64,000 bases of DNA from Circinella minor. Its lineage: Eukaryota; Mucoromycota; Mucoromycetes; Mucorales; Lichtheimiaceae. The notes beneath the pieces were generated by a model. It ran no database searches. It saw only the letters and a list, made by a program, of their open reading frames with translations, and was not told the DNA's origin. A program made the position numbers and the translations under genes. Positions within the stretch are counted from its first letter, which is position 1; the number at the start of each line of letters is the position of its first letter. Positions 33,558-46,892 of the stretch are shown one piece after another. Location: positions 1 through 64,000 of the forward strand of contig JAEPRB010000006.1 of NCBI GenBank assembly GCA_016758965.1. Direction: 5' to 3'.

Positions 33558-35397
33558 ATTGTAAAAATAACTAAAGAATAGTTTTTTAGTTTTTTGAAAG
33601 AAAAACAACAACAACAACGACGAAAGAAATAATTAACTATTACGTGGAGTCATGCACACGAATCTGCTTGTCCCAGTCGGCAGCTTAATTCCGTTTTCCG
33701 TTTTTCATTTTTTATTATTTAGGAGTAAAACATGAAACTAGGTTCAAAAATATGTTTAATTTTTATTTGAATATTTATAAAAAGATATATATACAATCAA
33801 TAACAGTCTTTGTTTTTCTTTTTATATATTAAAAAAACCTCGAATGGGATAGCTATAGATATTATCTACTTTTTTCTTTATTATGAGGTGACGTTATTAG
33901 TTATAGTTTACAGATGGGATCACCTGGATTTGAAACAGCGAAATGTGCAAAAAAATAAAGCCTGGCTTTTTGATGCTTTAATTAATATCTGAAGCAACAA
34001 CAAGCATTATGGGTTTTTTATTTGTTACAAGTAAAAAATAAAGCTGGCTGTCACCAGGAACCGGAGTCTACACGGACCAAGTTTTTTTTTTTTTTAATTT
34101 TAACTTGTATTGCAGGTCCTTTCCATACACGCATAAACCGTGGCTCTCTTTACTTGCTTTTCATTAATCAATGTCTTGAAAACGCAAGCTAAATGAAACA
34201 GACCTTTATCTTTGCAAGAGATTAAAAACAATCGATCAGAACATCCAAGTCAGCTCCTTTCCACAAATTACTTTTCCTGGACACCTTGATACTCTAGCAC
34301 ACAAGTTATTTCTTTTGCACCTGAAAACAAGACCATTGCACCTGAACAAGGCAGTGCACCAACACAAGCTCTCGATCCTTTGACATTGAGTATCCCTCCA
34401 CTTGTTGAAGAAGTGCTGGAAAAAAAAATATTGATATTGTTGCCCCCCCCCCCAGCATCATATCCAATTTTTTATAAAAGTATCACCTACTTTCTTGGAA
34501 ACAACGGTTTCTGAATTGCATGCTATTCTGGAGATCTGTAATAATAATAATAATAATAATAAAAATAAAAAGACACATTTATGTATAATGTCTTTTCTGA
34601 CGTGTGCCCATATATAAAGTATTTATATATAGATACCGAAACTAAAGAAACGACAGAAACTTTAAAGATGGTACAACCACTGTTGATTTGTACGTATGTT
34701 TAAACAAACTACGAATCAGGAACATCTGTAAATATTAATGTTAGATTTTTATTTTTTATGCGTTCAATGCATACAGTGGAATCTCATTAATTTCATATCC
34801 GTTAACTTTAACACGCTCATCAGTTTTAGAAAAAAAAAATCAGGGAAAGGAAAATTGACATAACTTAAAACTAAATAATGGTGTGGGATATATCATGGGG
34901 CTCCAATGTTAATACGTACGTATATATAAATGATGGCTCAAATTCGTTAAAGTAGCTCACAATTTGAAAAATGGGGTAATTTACTTTATGCGTATCGACA
35001 AATTCTGTATAATATTACTGTATCAATTTAGCGTACGTATGATGAATTATTTTATTTTTGCATACATTTTTGGTGTTACCATCCCTTTGTTCCATTTTCA
35101 TTAACATGGATCTACCGTAATAGAATTTTAACCTCACCAGGTTATTTATAAAAAGCAGTAAATGTTTCATTTCATATTTAGATAATAACAAAAAAAAAAA
35201 AAGATTTAATATGTATATTTTGAAAAAAAAAAAACAAGTTGTACAGTAATAGAATGATTTTTATCTTATTTTACTCGTGAAAGAATGGAATATAGTAAAA
35301 ATAATAGAGAAAGAGATAAATGAAATCATATGTTAGGAGCAGGATGAGGATAAAATAGTGATGTATGCCAAAAAAAAAAGGAAAAATAATCCTTTCA
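33558..35397. other. Intergenic region with possible coding relics
   Basis: A plus-strand frame at 33840-33990 and a protein-like stretch at 34310-34430 (contains PEQGSAPTQALDPLTLSIPP) could be remains of genes, but I recognise no family and both are bounded by stops. Otherwise AT-rich DNA, including the Erv14 promoter at the left and the 3' region of the glutaredoxin gene at the right. Confidence 0.3.
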
Positions 35398-36096
35398 TTA
35401 ATTTCCTTCTTCAATCATTTCTTTAAGTTCACCAGATGAAACCAATTCTTTAACAATATCAAGACCACCAATTAATTCACCATTTACATACATTTGTGGA
35501 AATGTTGGCCAATTGGAATAAGCTTTCAATCCTTGTCTTACATCTTCATCTACTAAAATATTAAATGAACTATATTTGATCTTTTGTTCACCTAAAATAT
35601 CGATCAATTGACGTGTAAAACCACAACGAGGCTATATATATTATATATATATTATATACAAAAAATAAATAATAATAATTGATTTGGTTATTTGACAGCT
35701 TTTTTTTTTTTTTTTTTTTCATGAATGATCAATCCAAAATATTTTACCTGTTGTGGAGTACCCTTAATAAAGACCATAACAGGAGCACTTTCAATCAATG
35801 ACTTTAAACGTGTATTAAGATCCTTGGCAGGTTTAACATCATTTTCAGTTAATGAAGAAGATTTGTTAGAAGAAACACCCTTTGCATGTTTGGCTACAGC
35901 ATTGGTTAATTCAGCAGCCTTTGCACCTTCAATACGTTCAACAGTTTTACCACCCTAATATATAATTTAATTTTTTTTTGCTTATAAATAATAAAATCAT
36001 CATATATATATATATAGTTTACCTTGAGAATAATAAAAGTGGGGACAGCAGCGATTTCAAATTCTTCTGAAATATCTGGAAAGTTCTCGGCTTCAA

Positions 36097-36143
<47 letters not shown>

Positions 36144-36487
36144 TGTTGATCATTTTTTTAAGAAAAAGATTAATAATAATAATAATTTGATTTCGTTTGA
36201 AGCGATCCACTGTTTTTTTTTCTCCCGTGTTCATTGTATTGTTTATAAAGTAATGTATATAATAAACACACAAAAATAAAAAAAAGAAGAAGAAAAAAAT
36301 AATTATTATTTTGTACCTTTACAAATTGAAGAGAAGAAAACTTGCCAGCAAGTTCAGTAGCCACTTCATTCATTTGTTGACAAGGTTCAGCCCAAGTAGC
36401 CCAAAAGTTAAGAACTAATACAGCATCTTTTTTTGTAATAAGATCTTGGAATTGACCGTCGTTAGTAATTTCAATAGTGTTGCTCAT
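35398..36487 (-). CDS. GRX4: Monothiol glutaredoxin with thioredoxin-like domain (Grx3/Grx4/PICOT)
   Basis: Four exons (36487-36317, 36097-36023, 35954-35748, 35631-35398) join in frame to 228 residues. The N-terminal thioredoxin-like domain has [13 protein letters not shown] (a single Cys, residue 36, in place of the CxxC of true thioredoxins) and [10 protein letters not shown]. After a linker (about 105-125) the glutaredoxin domain reads [20 protein letters not shown], then [17 protein letters not shown]. This layout is that of Grx3/4, which holds a 2Fe-2S cluster with glutathione and BolA proteins and signals iron status in fungi. The signature is CGFT instead of the canonical CGFS. Intron 1 ends in an uninterrupted run of about 40 T before the acceptor. 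Confidence 0.95.
36100..36140. repeat. 41-bp poly(A)/poly(T) tract in a splice acceptor
   Basis: On the coding (minus) strand this is a pure T run directly before the AG of intron 1 of the glutaredoxin gene, forming its polypyrimidine tract. Confidence 0.9.
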
Positions 36488-37544
36488 GATTCTTTTTTTT
36501 TTTTGTGGGTGTATGTGTGGTATATATTAAAAAAGAAAAAAAAAAAAAAAGATGGAAATATGAAAAAATGTCCGCTTTTTTTTTTATCGGATCCGAATCA
36601 TTTTGATGTGCCCTCTCATTGGTTTCTATAAAGATTTACGAAACTGAACAAAAAGATTACTAATGACTCAAATGACATTTAGTAGTCATTTTAATTTTTT
36701 ATGCAGTTTATCAAAAAATAAAATAAAAAATAAGCAAATGGATGTCCTTCTGTAGAGTAACATGAGTATCGGTCATTTGAAAAGATAGTATAGGTCTCTT
36801 TTTCTTTTATTTCAACTCAAAAAATCTTCAGTATGATGTTTTACTTCATAGGCTTCCGTAGGTTCATTCCCATTATACAATTTAAGTTACAGTGAGAACC
36901 CCGTTCATTTCAAAGTTAAATTCCTAAAAATGATCGGGATTACACAATGTCTTTTAAGAAGTGAATAATAAACAGATACATCAACTACTGTAAAATCCAT
37001 GTTATATCTTTATCTTGAATTCTAAGACGGTAGTGAATAGGATGCTGTAGAACATTGAATTAAGCAAAAAGAAATGATCAAAACAGGGTTACATATCCCA
37101 CAAAGTTTAATGAAGAGTAATGTTCTGATCTCTTTCTCGTGCTGGTCTTTATTTTTTTTTTAATAGTCAAATAGCCTGTTACAAAATGTTAATTCTCTTT
37201 ACGTGTTACACTTATCATCATCTATGGATCATTTTTATACCAAGTCTTTTTAATACGTCATTCTATGCACATATTATATATCCCATTTTTCATATACATA
37301 TCAAGTATATCAACAAAAAAGTTCCTATTATAACAACTCACATTAAAAAAAAAAAAAAAAACCTATCAAAAAGGCATATTTTATTCTCCGCGCAAATTAG
37401 GCAATCGACGAATTTTTACAAGACCAACTCTCTAACCACAACGTTTCCAAATTTTTTTCTCGCACTCATTTTTTTTCTTCTTTTTTTTTTTTCAGTTGGA
37501 ATCCAGCAAAGGGAAGCCCAAAAAAATAAAATAAAAATAAAATC
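36488..37544. other. Divergent intergenic region between glutaredoxin and PRP6
   Basis: No gene seen. It holds both promoters and several poly-A/T tracts (for example 36540-36550, 37346-37361). A short frame at 37186-37608 overlaps the PRP6 start and is not coding. Confidence 0.4.
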
Positions 37545-37754
37545 ATGTTTGGAGTCACTAAAGATTTCATTGGAAAATCAGCACCACCTAATTATGTTGC
37601 TGGTTTAGGTCGTGGTGCTACTGGATTCACTACTCGATCCGATATTGGTCCCGCCAGAGAATCTGGTGATTTTGGAGCGTAAGTTTTTTTTTTAAAATGT
37701 TCACAGATAATCTTGTTTATTCTAAATCTAGAACAAAAAAAAAAAAAACAATCT

Positions 37755-37785
<31 letters not shown>

Positions 37786-40539
37786 AAAGTTTCAAACGAA
37801 ATAATGAATACTAATGGGAATAAAATAAAATATATAGTGATGCTAAAAAAGCAGGAGGAAAAGAAGGTGGAGACGATGACGATGACGAACGATATCAAGA
37901 TCCCGATAATGAAGTTGCTTTATTTTCGAGTGGACCTTATGATCAAGAAGACGAAGAAGCCGATCGTGTTTATGAAGAAGTATCGAATCGTATGGATGAA
38001 AGACGACGTACGCGACGTGAAGCACGAGAAAAAGAAGAATTAGAACGTTATCGAAAAGAACGACCTAAAATTTCTCAACAATTTGCTGATTTGAAACGAC
38101 AATTAAATACCATTGATGAAGCCGAATGGGCTGCTATTCCTGATGTAGGTGATTTAGTTGGCAAGAATCGTAAAAAAAACAAAATGCCTGAACGATTTAC
38201 ACCTTTACCTGATACTATTTTGGCGGCTGCTCGTGAAAAATCACAATATGAAACTAGTATTGATGGTAGTACTACAGATTCAGCCGATGGCATGATGACA
38301 AATTTTAGAGAAATTGGTCAAGCAAGAGATAAAGTACTTGGATTAAAATTGGATCAAGTATCAGATTCAGTTTCTGGATCAACAACAGTGGATCCAAAAG
38401 GTTATTTGACAGATTTAAATAGTATTGCACTTCGTAGTGCCGCTGAAATTGGTGATATTAAAAAAGCACGATTGCTTTTTAGTTCAATGACAACATCGAA
38501 TCCACTGTATGCACCTGGTTGGATGGCTGCCGCACGTTTGGAAAAAGAAGCAGGTCGTATTGTTCAAGCAAGAAGTATTATTGCAAAGGGTTGTGAACAT
38601 TGTCCAACCAATGAAGATGTATGGTTGGAAAATGCTAGTTTAAATGTAAGTTTTGTTATGAGTAATTAATTAATTATTATTTTTTGAGAGAGAGAGAGAG
38701 AGAAGTTCTGGACAAGAAAAACAAAAAAAAATGGAACTAATATATATTATTAATTTATTAATATAGACCGTTGAAAATGCCAAGATTATTCTTGCAGATG
38801 CAGTGCGTCATATACCCCAATCTGTAAAAATTTGGTTAAAAGCAGTTGATTTAGAAACGGATCCTAAAGCTCAAAAACGTGTATTACGTCGAGCATTAGA
38901 ATTTGTACCTAATTCAGTCAAGTTATGGCGTGCTGCGGTAAATATGGAAGAAAATCCAGAGGATGCCAAAGTACTTTTATCGCGTGCTATTGAATTGGTT
39001 CCTCTCAGTGTTGAATTATGGCTTGCATTGGCACGTCTTGAAACTTATAAAAATGCTCAAACAGTATTGAACAAGGCTCGTAAAACGATTCCTACGAGTC
39101 ATGAAATTTGGATTGCTGCAGCAAGATTGGAAGAAGAACATGGTACTCCAGCGCGTGTGGGTTTGGTCATTCAAAAAGCAGCTATCGCACTTTCACAAAC
39201 AGGTGCTATTTTGGATCGAGAACAATGGCTTAAAGAAGCAGAAAAATGTGAAAAGAATGGATCTGTTTTGACATGTCAAGCGATTGTATCCTCTACCATT
39301 GGATTGAATTTAGAAGAAGAAGATCGTAAAGATACTTGGATGGATGATGCTGAAACATGTATTGCTCATGGTTCTATTGAAACAGCGCGTGCTATTTATG
39401 CTCATGCATTAAAAGAATACCCTGCACGTCAATCAATTTGGAAACAAGCGGCATTTTTGGAAAAAAGTCACGGTACCTCTCAAAGTTTGGAAGAATTGTT
39501 ACAACGGGCTGTACGTTATTGTCCACAAGCTGAAGTCTTATGGTTAATGGGTGCCAAAGAAAAATGGCTTGCTGATGATGTCAAAGGAGCTCGTGCGATT
39601 TTGGAAGAAGCTTTCCGTGCCAATCCAAATAGTGAACAAATTTGGCTTGCTGCTGTGAAAGTAGAAAGTGAAAGCAATGAATATGAACGTGCTCGTAAAT
39701 TATTGGAATTGGCTCGAAAGGAATCTGGAACAGAACGTGTGTGGATGAAATCAGCTCAACTGGAACGTCAATTGAAAAACTATGAAGGTGCTTTAGGTCT
39801 TTTAGAAGAAGGATTAAATAAATATCCTACTTTTGATAAATTATGGGCTATCAAGGGACAAATTATGGATGAAGCTTTGAACAAGACAAATGAAGCAAGA
39901 GAAATTTATAACAAGGCTGTCAAGAATTGTCCCAAAAGTATTATTTTATGGATCTTATTAGCTAAATTGGAAGAAAAATTGGGTATGGTAACAAAAGCAA
40001 GATCTACTTTGGAAAAAGCACGTTATACAAATCCTAAAACAGCTGAACTTTGGGTGGAAGGTATTCGCATTGAAATTCGTGCTAAAAATACGAGTGCTGC
40101 TAAAGCCATGTCTGCAAAAGCACTTCAAGAATGTCCTACTTCAGGTGCATTATGGCGTGAAGTAATTTATCTTGAAGCTCGACCTCAACGTAAAGCAAGA
40201 AGTGTAGATGCTTTGAAAAAATGTGAACATGATCCTATTGTTGTTACAACGGTTGCTTTATTGTTTTGGACAGATCGAAAGATTGAAAAAGCACGTAACT
40301 GGTTCCAAAAAGCTGTACAAATTGATTTAGATCAAGGTGATTCATTTGCATGGTGGTATAAATTTGAATTACAACATGGTACAGAAGAACAACAAGAATT
40401 GGTGATTCGACGTTGTATTGCTGCAGAACCACATCATGGTGAATATTGGCAAGCTGTTGCAAAAGATATGTCTAATGTTGGTAAAAAGACGGGTGAAATA
40501 TTAAAATTATGTGCTGCTAAATTAGAACCTATTAAATAA
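37545..40539 (+). CDS. PRP6: Prp6 pre-mRNA splicing factor (U4/U6.U5 tri-snRNP)
   Basis: Three exons (37545-37678, 37838-38645, 38767-40539) join in frame to 904 residues. The N-terminal PRP1_N region is clear: [20 protein letters not shown], then acidic [14 protein letters not shown] and a charged helix [18 protein letters not shown]. From about residue 240 to the end there is a continuous array of HAT/TPR-type helical repeats, with recurring 'WL.AA.LE' and 'P.S..LW' elements (for example [28 protein letters not shown]). Prp6 bridges U5 and U4/U6 in the nuclear tri-snRNP. The length and repeat organisation match orthologues (about 900-940 residues). Intron 1 includes a poly-A and (TA)n tract. 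Confidence 0.97.
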
Positions 40540-41569
40540 ATAATAAAAAAAAAAAAAATCCATCCCTCCCTTTTTTTTTATATATATATTTCATGCATTC
40601 ACATAACAAACACACACACACACACACACACATTATATATCACTTTCTGGTCTTTTTTTTTTTTCTTCTCCCTCTTTCCTTTACCACCAAAAACATTTTT
40701 TATTGTATATATTTTTTTTAATCGTTTTATCATTCTTCTTATTAAAATAGGGTATCTAATATACTATTAAAAATATGAAACATATTATCCATTTATTTTA
40801 TGTGTTTTATTCATCAATATGAAATTGGATCGGAGGGATTCGTATCAATGAAATAAAGTTTTTTTTTTAATGCTAGATTTGTATAGCATCATATTTATAT
40901 TTGATACACACAGAAAACTACACGTACTGGTTTAGTTTTAAACAATAATTTTACTTTGAAACTGGCTGATCTTTTTGGTATATTTAAGAATTGTTTAATA
41001 TAAACATTGTATTCATATGATCAAAATCAAAAGCAAATAAAAAAAAAATTTACTTTCCTATCTTAAAACTATATCACTCACTATCTAATAACCATCTATA
41101 TATTATCATTCTTTTATCAAGTAGTGAAGATATAATATATCAATCTATTTATTATCTGAGGTTTAAGTATACCAACTTGATTTCAATATTTTGATGCAAC
41201 AATCAATGGATGATCTCCGCCTTTCGCCCCTGAATTTTTTTACTTTTTTTTTTTAAATATCCCTCATTTGTGTTATCCCTTATCCCTTACTCCTCCCTCC
41301 CCCCTTCTCTCTTTTTATATTATAACAAGAAAAAGAATAATCACCGAATGAAAATAAAAAAAAAACAATATTATTTTTCTATGATCAATTATTAACACAT
41401 TATGTTTCAAAAGTTTATTATAATTACTATTATTGTAATTCTTGTCAAAATAATAAGGTAAAATCAATGATAATGATGCTAGTTGTTGTTGTTGTTGTTG
41501 TTGTAATGATAATAAAAGTAGTCGTCGTTTTCGTTTAGCTATTTTTGTTATTGTTGTTCTTTCATATAT
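40540..41569. other. Intergenic region between convergent genes
   Basis: No gene seen. Contains a (CA)n tract near 40612-40631 and a (TTG)n tract near 41481-41502. Confidence 0.4.
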
Positions 41570-42401
41570 TCAATGGATCGTCACCACTTCTGCTTCTTGT
41601 TTTTTACTACCAAATCTAAACATTTTACCAAGTGATGATTTAAAAGATGTACCAGAAGATGATTTTTGTCTCATCGAACGTTTATATTGATCCTATATAA
41701 ATTATATTATAGAATGTTAATCATCAGTAAATTTATAAAGTTTGTTATCCATATCTCATCAAAGATCACTGGTTACATCTCCCACCCCCCCTTTTTTTTT
41801 TCCTTTCCCAAAAATAATAATAATAATAATACCAAGTAAGCAATTTGTGGTTTGTTAAATGCACCCCTACGTTTTCTTCTAACAAATTCAACTGCATCTA
41901 AAGGTTCCATGCCTAATTCAATAAGAGCAATAGCAACTAAAACAGGAGCACGACCAAGACCTGCTACACAATGTACTGCAATAGTAATAGGATTTTCTTC
42001 ATTTGATTTACGTTCTTGTTTATCAACTAATTGTAACCAATCATGTACAATAGGTGGAGGTGGCTAATATATATATATATATATATAATTTTTTAATTAA
42101 TAAATCCCATTCTATTATAAAAATTATAATGAGTAAAAATATTTACCAATCCACCATCTTTAAATGGCATATCAATGACTTGAATATTTTCTTGTGCAAG
42201 TCTAGCTGCAGAATACGTTTGTTGACAACAACGAATAACATGAGTTACATTAGAACGTTTAAATTCTTCCAAATAATAAGAAAGAGTTGATTCCGTTGGG
42301 CAATCCAAAATGAGAAAACGGAGTGAAGAAGAACCAGGCGTTTCAATCAATGAAAGCATACGACCCAATGGAGAATCGGAACGAAGGTATGAACTGACCA
42401 T
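41570..42401 (-). CDS. PRL-type (PTP4A-like) protein tyrosine phosphatase without CaaX box
   Basis: Three exons (42401-42147, 42063-41833, 41692-41570) join in frame to 202 residues. The phosphatase loop [19 protein letters not shown] (Cys117, Arg123) is essentially identical to that of PRL/PTP4A phosphatases, and IDMPFKDGG supplies the general-acid Asp (Asp82) of the 'WPFDDG' loop. [20 protein letters not shown] also matches the family. Animal PRLs end in a prenylated CaaX motif; this protein instead ends in a Ser/Lys-rich tail closing EAEVVTIH, so membrane attachment by prenylation is not expected, although the basic tail could bind lipids. Family role: phosphatase and regulator of CNNM-type magnesium transporters in animals; fungal function is unclear. 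Confidence 0.92.
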
Positions 42402-44552
42402 AATTATTTTTTTTTAAAAGAAAATAAAAGCCTTGTGTATGTATGGGGTAAAAAAAAAAAACAAAAACAAAAATAATATAAGCAATGAAATGTGTATAAA
42501 AAATAAAAGAGAAAGAGAGATGTGTGTGGAGGAGAGGGAATATATAATAATAGCAAATTAGCTTTTTTCTTTCTTAAAAAAAAAAAGAGAGAGAGCAAGT
42601 GTATATATAATGTATATAGGTTGTATATGTAAATGATTTTAAATCAATCAAAGAATAATAATAATAATAGTAATAGTAGTAAGATGAGGGAATATGAAAG
42701 CGTAAATTAGCCTCCTTCGGAAGTATCAGATGAATATTGAGCAAGGCAGAAAGTAATAGACACCCTGCTACGGTGAGTAACTCCTTTAGAAAACAATTGA
42801 GAAGGAATTAAAAAGTTAAAAGAAAAATGCATAAGTTGCAAAAAAAAAAAAAAAAAAAAAAAAAGAAAAGAGTTAAATGGCCACTTTCAAAAAAAAGTTT
42901 ATTAACGAAAAAAAAAAGAGGTTAGAAAAAAAAAAAATATAAAATTTTTAAATAAGCATAACACCTCACACACCCACAATTACCATATACGGGAATTGCA
43001 TGTTTTATACAAATATCAACCTCCCTCACCCCCCCCAAGAATATATATATATATAAATATATATGTTGTGTGTGTGTGTGTGTTTATGTATACATTATAA
43101 AAGAAGAGACTTTTAATAACACACGGTCTTTTATTCCAAACAAAGGGGAGATTAGGTTATTATTATCTTTCATTTCTCCCCTCTTTCTTTCTCTCTTTTT
43201 TGCACATCTCCACCACTTGTATATCATTCCCCCCCAACCTGCATTAATATATCATTCGATAACAAGGGTCAGAAAAAAAAAATTATTACCTCGAGGTTGT
43301 TTTGAAATAAATCATCATTATTTGTCAATCAGGACATTGAAATAATAACACGTGTACTAGTTGTTCAATCCATGATGATAATGATGGATATCAAAATATA
43401 TTATAACTTTTTTTTTACTATTTTGTACTACGGACTTGGGTAAAATTACATGAATACTAACTATGCAAAAAAAAATAAATAATCCATAAATAGGATTCCC
43501 GATGCCGATATGCATTATTATTATTATTATTATTATTTCATTATATTAGGATGTTCCCTTGCATTATCATGATAAATCTGTCGATCACAACAAAATAATA
43601 AAAGACAGTTAATCTTCTTTATTATTGAACAATGACTATAATAATAATGTCCCATAAAAAGATTTTTTTGTATTATATATCGATATTAATAAGTTTTTTT
43701 TTTTTTTCTTTTAACAATATCACTGAAAAATCAGGCTTATTATTATAACATTTCAAAAATAAAGTTTCTAATAACTAGATTACAGTTATGTTAAATCTTT
43801 TTTACTCTGTTGAATTTCTACTATATGATACAAATGTATCCCTATTTTCTTTTTTTTTTTTGTTCTTTTTGATCTACGTACTTTTCATATTACTATAAGA
43901 ATATTTAATTGTTAAAACCGGAATAGAATTCAAACTCGGTCAAAGCAAAAAAATATGTTATAACTTATTAAAAAAAAAAACTATTATTATTATTATTATT
44001 ATTATTATTGTTATGGCACACCACGTGTATCTTGTAAACAATAATTGGTGTAGGATATGATTGTGGCTGGTTTTTGTTTCTATGTTTAGTAACACAATGG
44101 AAATATTTTAATTATAGATTATATATCAGATTCCAGCCTTAATGCAAAATTATTATTTAATTCCGTATCACAACATGGGCACACAGACACACATGTATAC
44201 ATATATATATAGAGAGAGAGAGAGTACCGACTTTTCGAAAAAGAAATGGAATATTAATAATAATGATTTTTGCAAACGACTGATAAAAATAAAAATAAAA
44301 AAATAAAGTATAATGGAACAAGTTTAAATATAGTGATGAAAAATAGAATACTTAAAAAAACTGATATTCTCCACATATACCCCCTCCTTTATTTTACTTT
44401 TTATTAACTTTAATTTATTATATTTTTTCAAGAAAAAAAAAAAAAAAAGTAAGCAAGAGAGAGAGAGAGAGAAAGAAAGAATTAAAAAAAAAGGGAAAGA
44501 TAGATAGGTTGATATAAAAGAGGGATAGGAGAAAATAAAATAAAAAAAAAAA
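42402..44552. other. Gene-poor intergenic stretch
   Basis: No exon assembled. Contains a poly-A run at 42841-42864, a (TG)n tract near 43063-43082, (TTA)n tracts near 43517-43538 and 43983-44009, and (GA)n near 44213-44224. Confidence 0.4.
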
Positions 44553-46892
44553 TTAAAAAAAGTGTGTTGTTGCTGTATTTGTAGTAGCCCATGGATTAGT
44601 AGGATTAGTAGGACCCATTGGAGAAAATCCATTATTCAATGGTACTTGTTGTTGTTGTTGTTGGGGTGTATTATTAAAACCAGTAGGTTGACTAGGAATC
44701 ATATTTGTTGTTTGAAAAGGGGATGATGACATCATGCCTGTCATTTGTGGTTGTTGTTGAAAAGGTATTTGTAATGATGAAGTAGATGAACCCATAGAAG
44801 CAAAAGGAGATGATGATATTTGTTGTTGTTGTTGTTGAGGAAATGTTGTAAATTCAGGTGCAGTCATGGATCGTTGAGGTAATGCAAAAGGTGATGGTGC
44901 TGATACATTTATATTATTATTATTATTATTTGTTGTTGATGAGGATGATGAGGATGATGACATTTGTGAAAAGGGGTTAGAGGAATTACTATTATTGGTA
45001 TGATTGGCTAACATTGGACTCATATTAGGTGATGATTGTTGTTGTTGTTGTTGTTGTTGTTGGAATCCAGTTAATTGAGGATGAAATGATCCATTAGTAT
45101 TATTAAATCCGTTACTGTGAGAAGTTGCAGTGGACATTCCAGTTACAAAAGCGGTTTGCATAGCTATAAAACAGGAATTATTTATATGTTAAAAAACAAG
45201 TTTTATATATAAAATACAATGATTTTTTTTTTTTACTTACGAGCAGATAATGGTGAAGGAGCTGTCAATGATCCATTATTTAAACCGAATGGATTCGTTG
45301 TACTAGTGGTAGTAGTAGTATAATAAGGCTGTTGTTGTTGTTGTTGTTGAATAGGATTTGTTTGATGGAATGGATTACTTCCCGTCATCATTGGTTTATT
45401 ATCATCCAAAAGTCCCAATAAATCTGCTGTTTTCATTCCAGATAATGTATGATTTTGTCTTTCACGTACATTTTGAACCCGACCTGCAGGATCATCTTTG
45501 TTATCGGAAGAAGGAGGTGTACTAAATGCAGATAAAGGATCTGGTTTTGTTGAAACATTATTTTGAATAGATGGTGTTGGTTTTCGCGCATTTTGAAGAA
45601 TTTCTATAGCTACTTCTAAATTACCACCCGATCGACGTAATGCTTCACGGTTTTCTGGAATATCTGTATAACCTAATTCATTTAATCGTTTTATTTTTTG
45701 TTCATCTGTTAAATGAATAGTTGTATCAAATTTAGGTTGTTGAGGTGCACCAGGTAATCTTGATAAAATATCTACAGCGGATTCTAAACGTCCTTGTGTA
45801 TGTTTTAATACTTGACGATTACGTGTTTCATCTTTAAATCCCAGTTCATGCAAACGTGCCATTTGTGTTGGATATTCTTCATTATTATATGTAACAAGAA
45901 GAGGTACAGAAGAAGATCGTTTAGGTGCTCCATTCATTTGTTGCTGTTGTTGTATTGTTTTTGGTGGTTGTAAAGTATTCGCTGTTGGACGGGATGGCTG
46001 ATAAAAAAAAAATATAGATGTTACACATTCAGTTTTTATGTTTTTTTTTTTCGAGTCAATTTTTTTTATTACCTTTGGAGGTTCATCCATAAATGCTCTC
46101 TTTTCCCATTTATTACGAACATATCTTTCCATACCACTAAATGAAAAGAAAAAAAAACATATGAAATAAGAAGAGGAATATAAAGAAATTTTGATATAAA
46201 AAGTAAAAATCTTTTTTTTATTTTCTTACCGATCACCTTCATCATCAGCAAGTGGTAATGGATGTCTGTCGGGATGTGGATTGATTTTTTTGTTCACGTT
46301 GTCGTTACCACCTGCCTTTCTAATCATCTATATTATTTTGCGTCCCCGCGTATTCCCGTTTTTTATTTTAGTTTTATTAATACAATATAATATCGTTTTA
46401 AACAAGTTTCATAATTTTGAATTCTCTGCCACAACAACCTAAATTCATCCCCTCGGTTCCCACCCCCCCACCACCTTTCCCCAATTTCTTTCTCGTAATA
46501 ATAATAAAGAAAAAAAAAACTTACATCTATTTGTTCAGGTGTCCATTGGTCCATTGTCACTGATTTTACTCGAGAAATATGTGTTCCCATCTTACGATGA
46601 AGACCTGCACAACGAATACATAAGAAAATACCGAGAGAATAAGATGCCCAACGAGGATCTAATAATAATAATAATAATAATAATAATTACCCCAATTATA
46701 TAATACATGGTTAATAAAGTTCGAAATTAAATGAAAGAAAAAAAAAAAAGATGATGATAATTTATATATATTTATATATTATTTACTTTTTGTTGGACAT
46801 TCAGCACAATGGTCGTTGCCGGGCAACTTTAATAATTCGAGTAACATTCGTTCATGACGTTCTTGAGTTGCTTTTGTTTGCCTCCCTGTCAT
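44553..46892 (-). CDS. ArfGAP protein with two UBA domains and Gln-rich tail
   Basis: Six exons (46892-46787, 46658-46525, 46327-46230, 46136-46073, 45997-45241, 45163-44553) join in frame to about 589 residues. The ArfGAP zinc finger is complete: Cys29-x2-Cys32-x16-Cys49-x2-Cys52, followed by [19 protein letters not shown] with the catalytic arginine-type position in 'CAGLHR', and [14 protein letters not shown]. Two UBA domains follow ([40 protein letters not shown]). The last third is low-complexity, with poly-Gln, poly-Ser, poly-Asn and repeated NPF motifs that may bind EH-domain endocytic proteins. Closest family: Gts1/Age2-like ArfGAPs, which stimulate Arf GTP hydrolysis in vesicle traffic. 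The long homopolymer amino-acid tracts suggest length variation between strains. Confidence 0.93.

Noticed and set aside
35725..35958. Plus-strand frame of 77 codons
   Set aside because: Antisense of exon 3 of the glutaredoxin gene.
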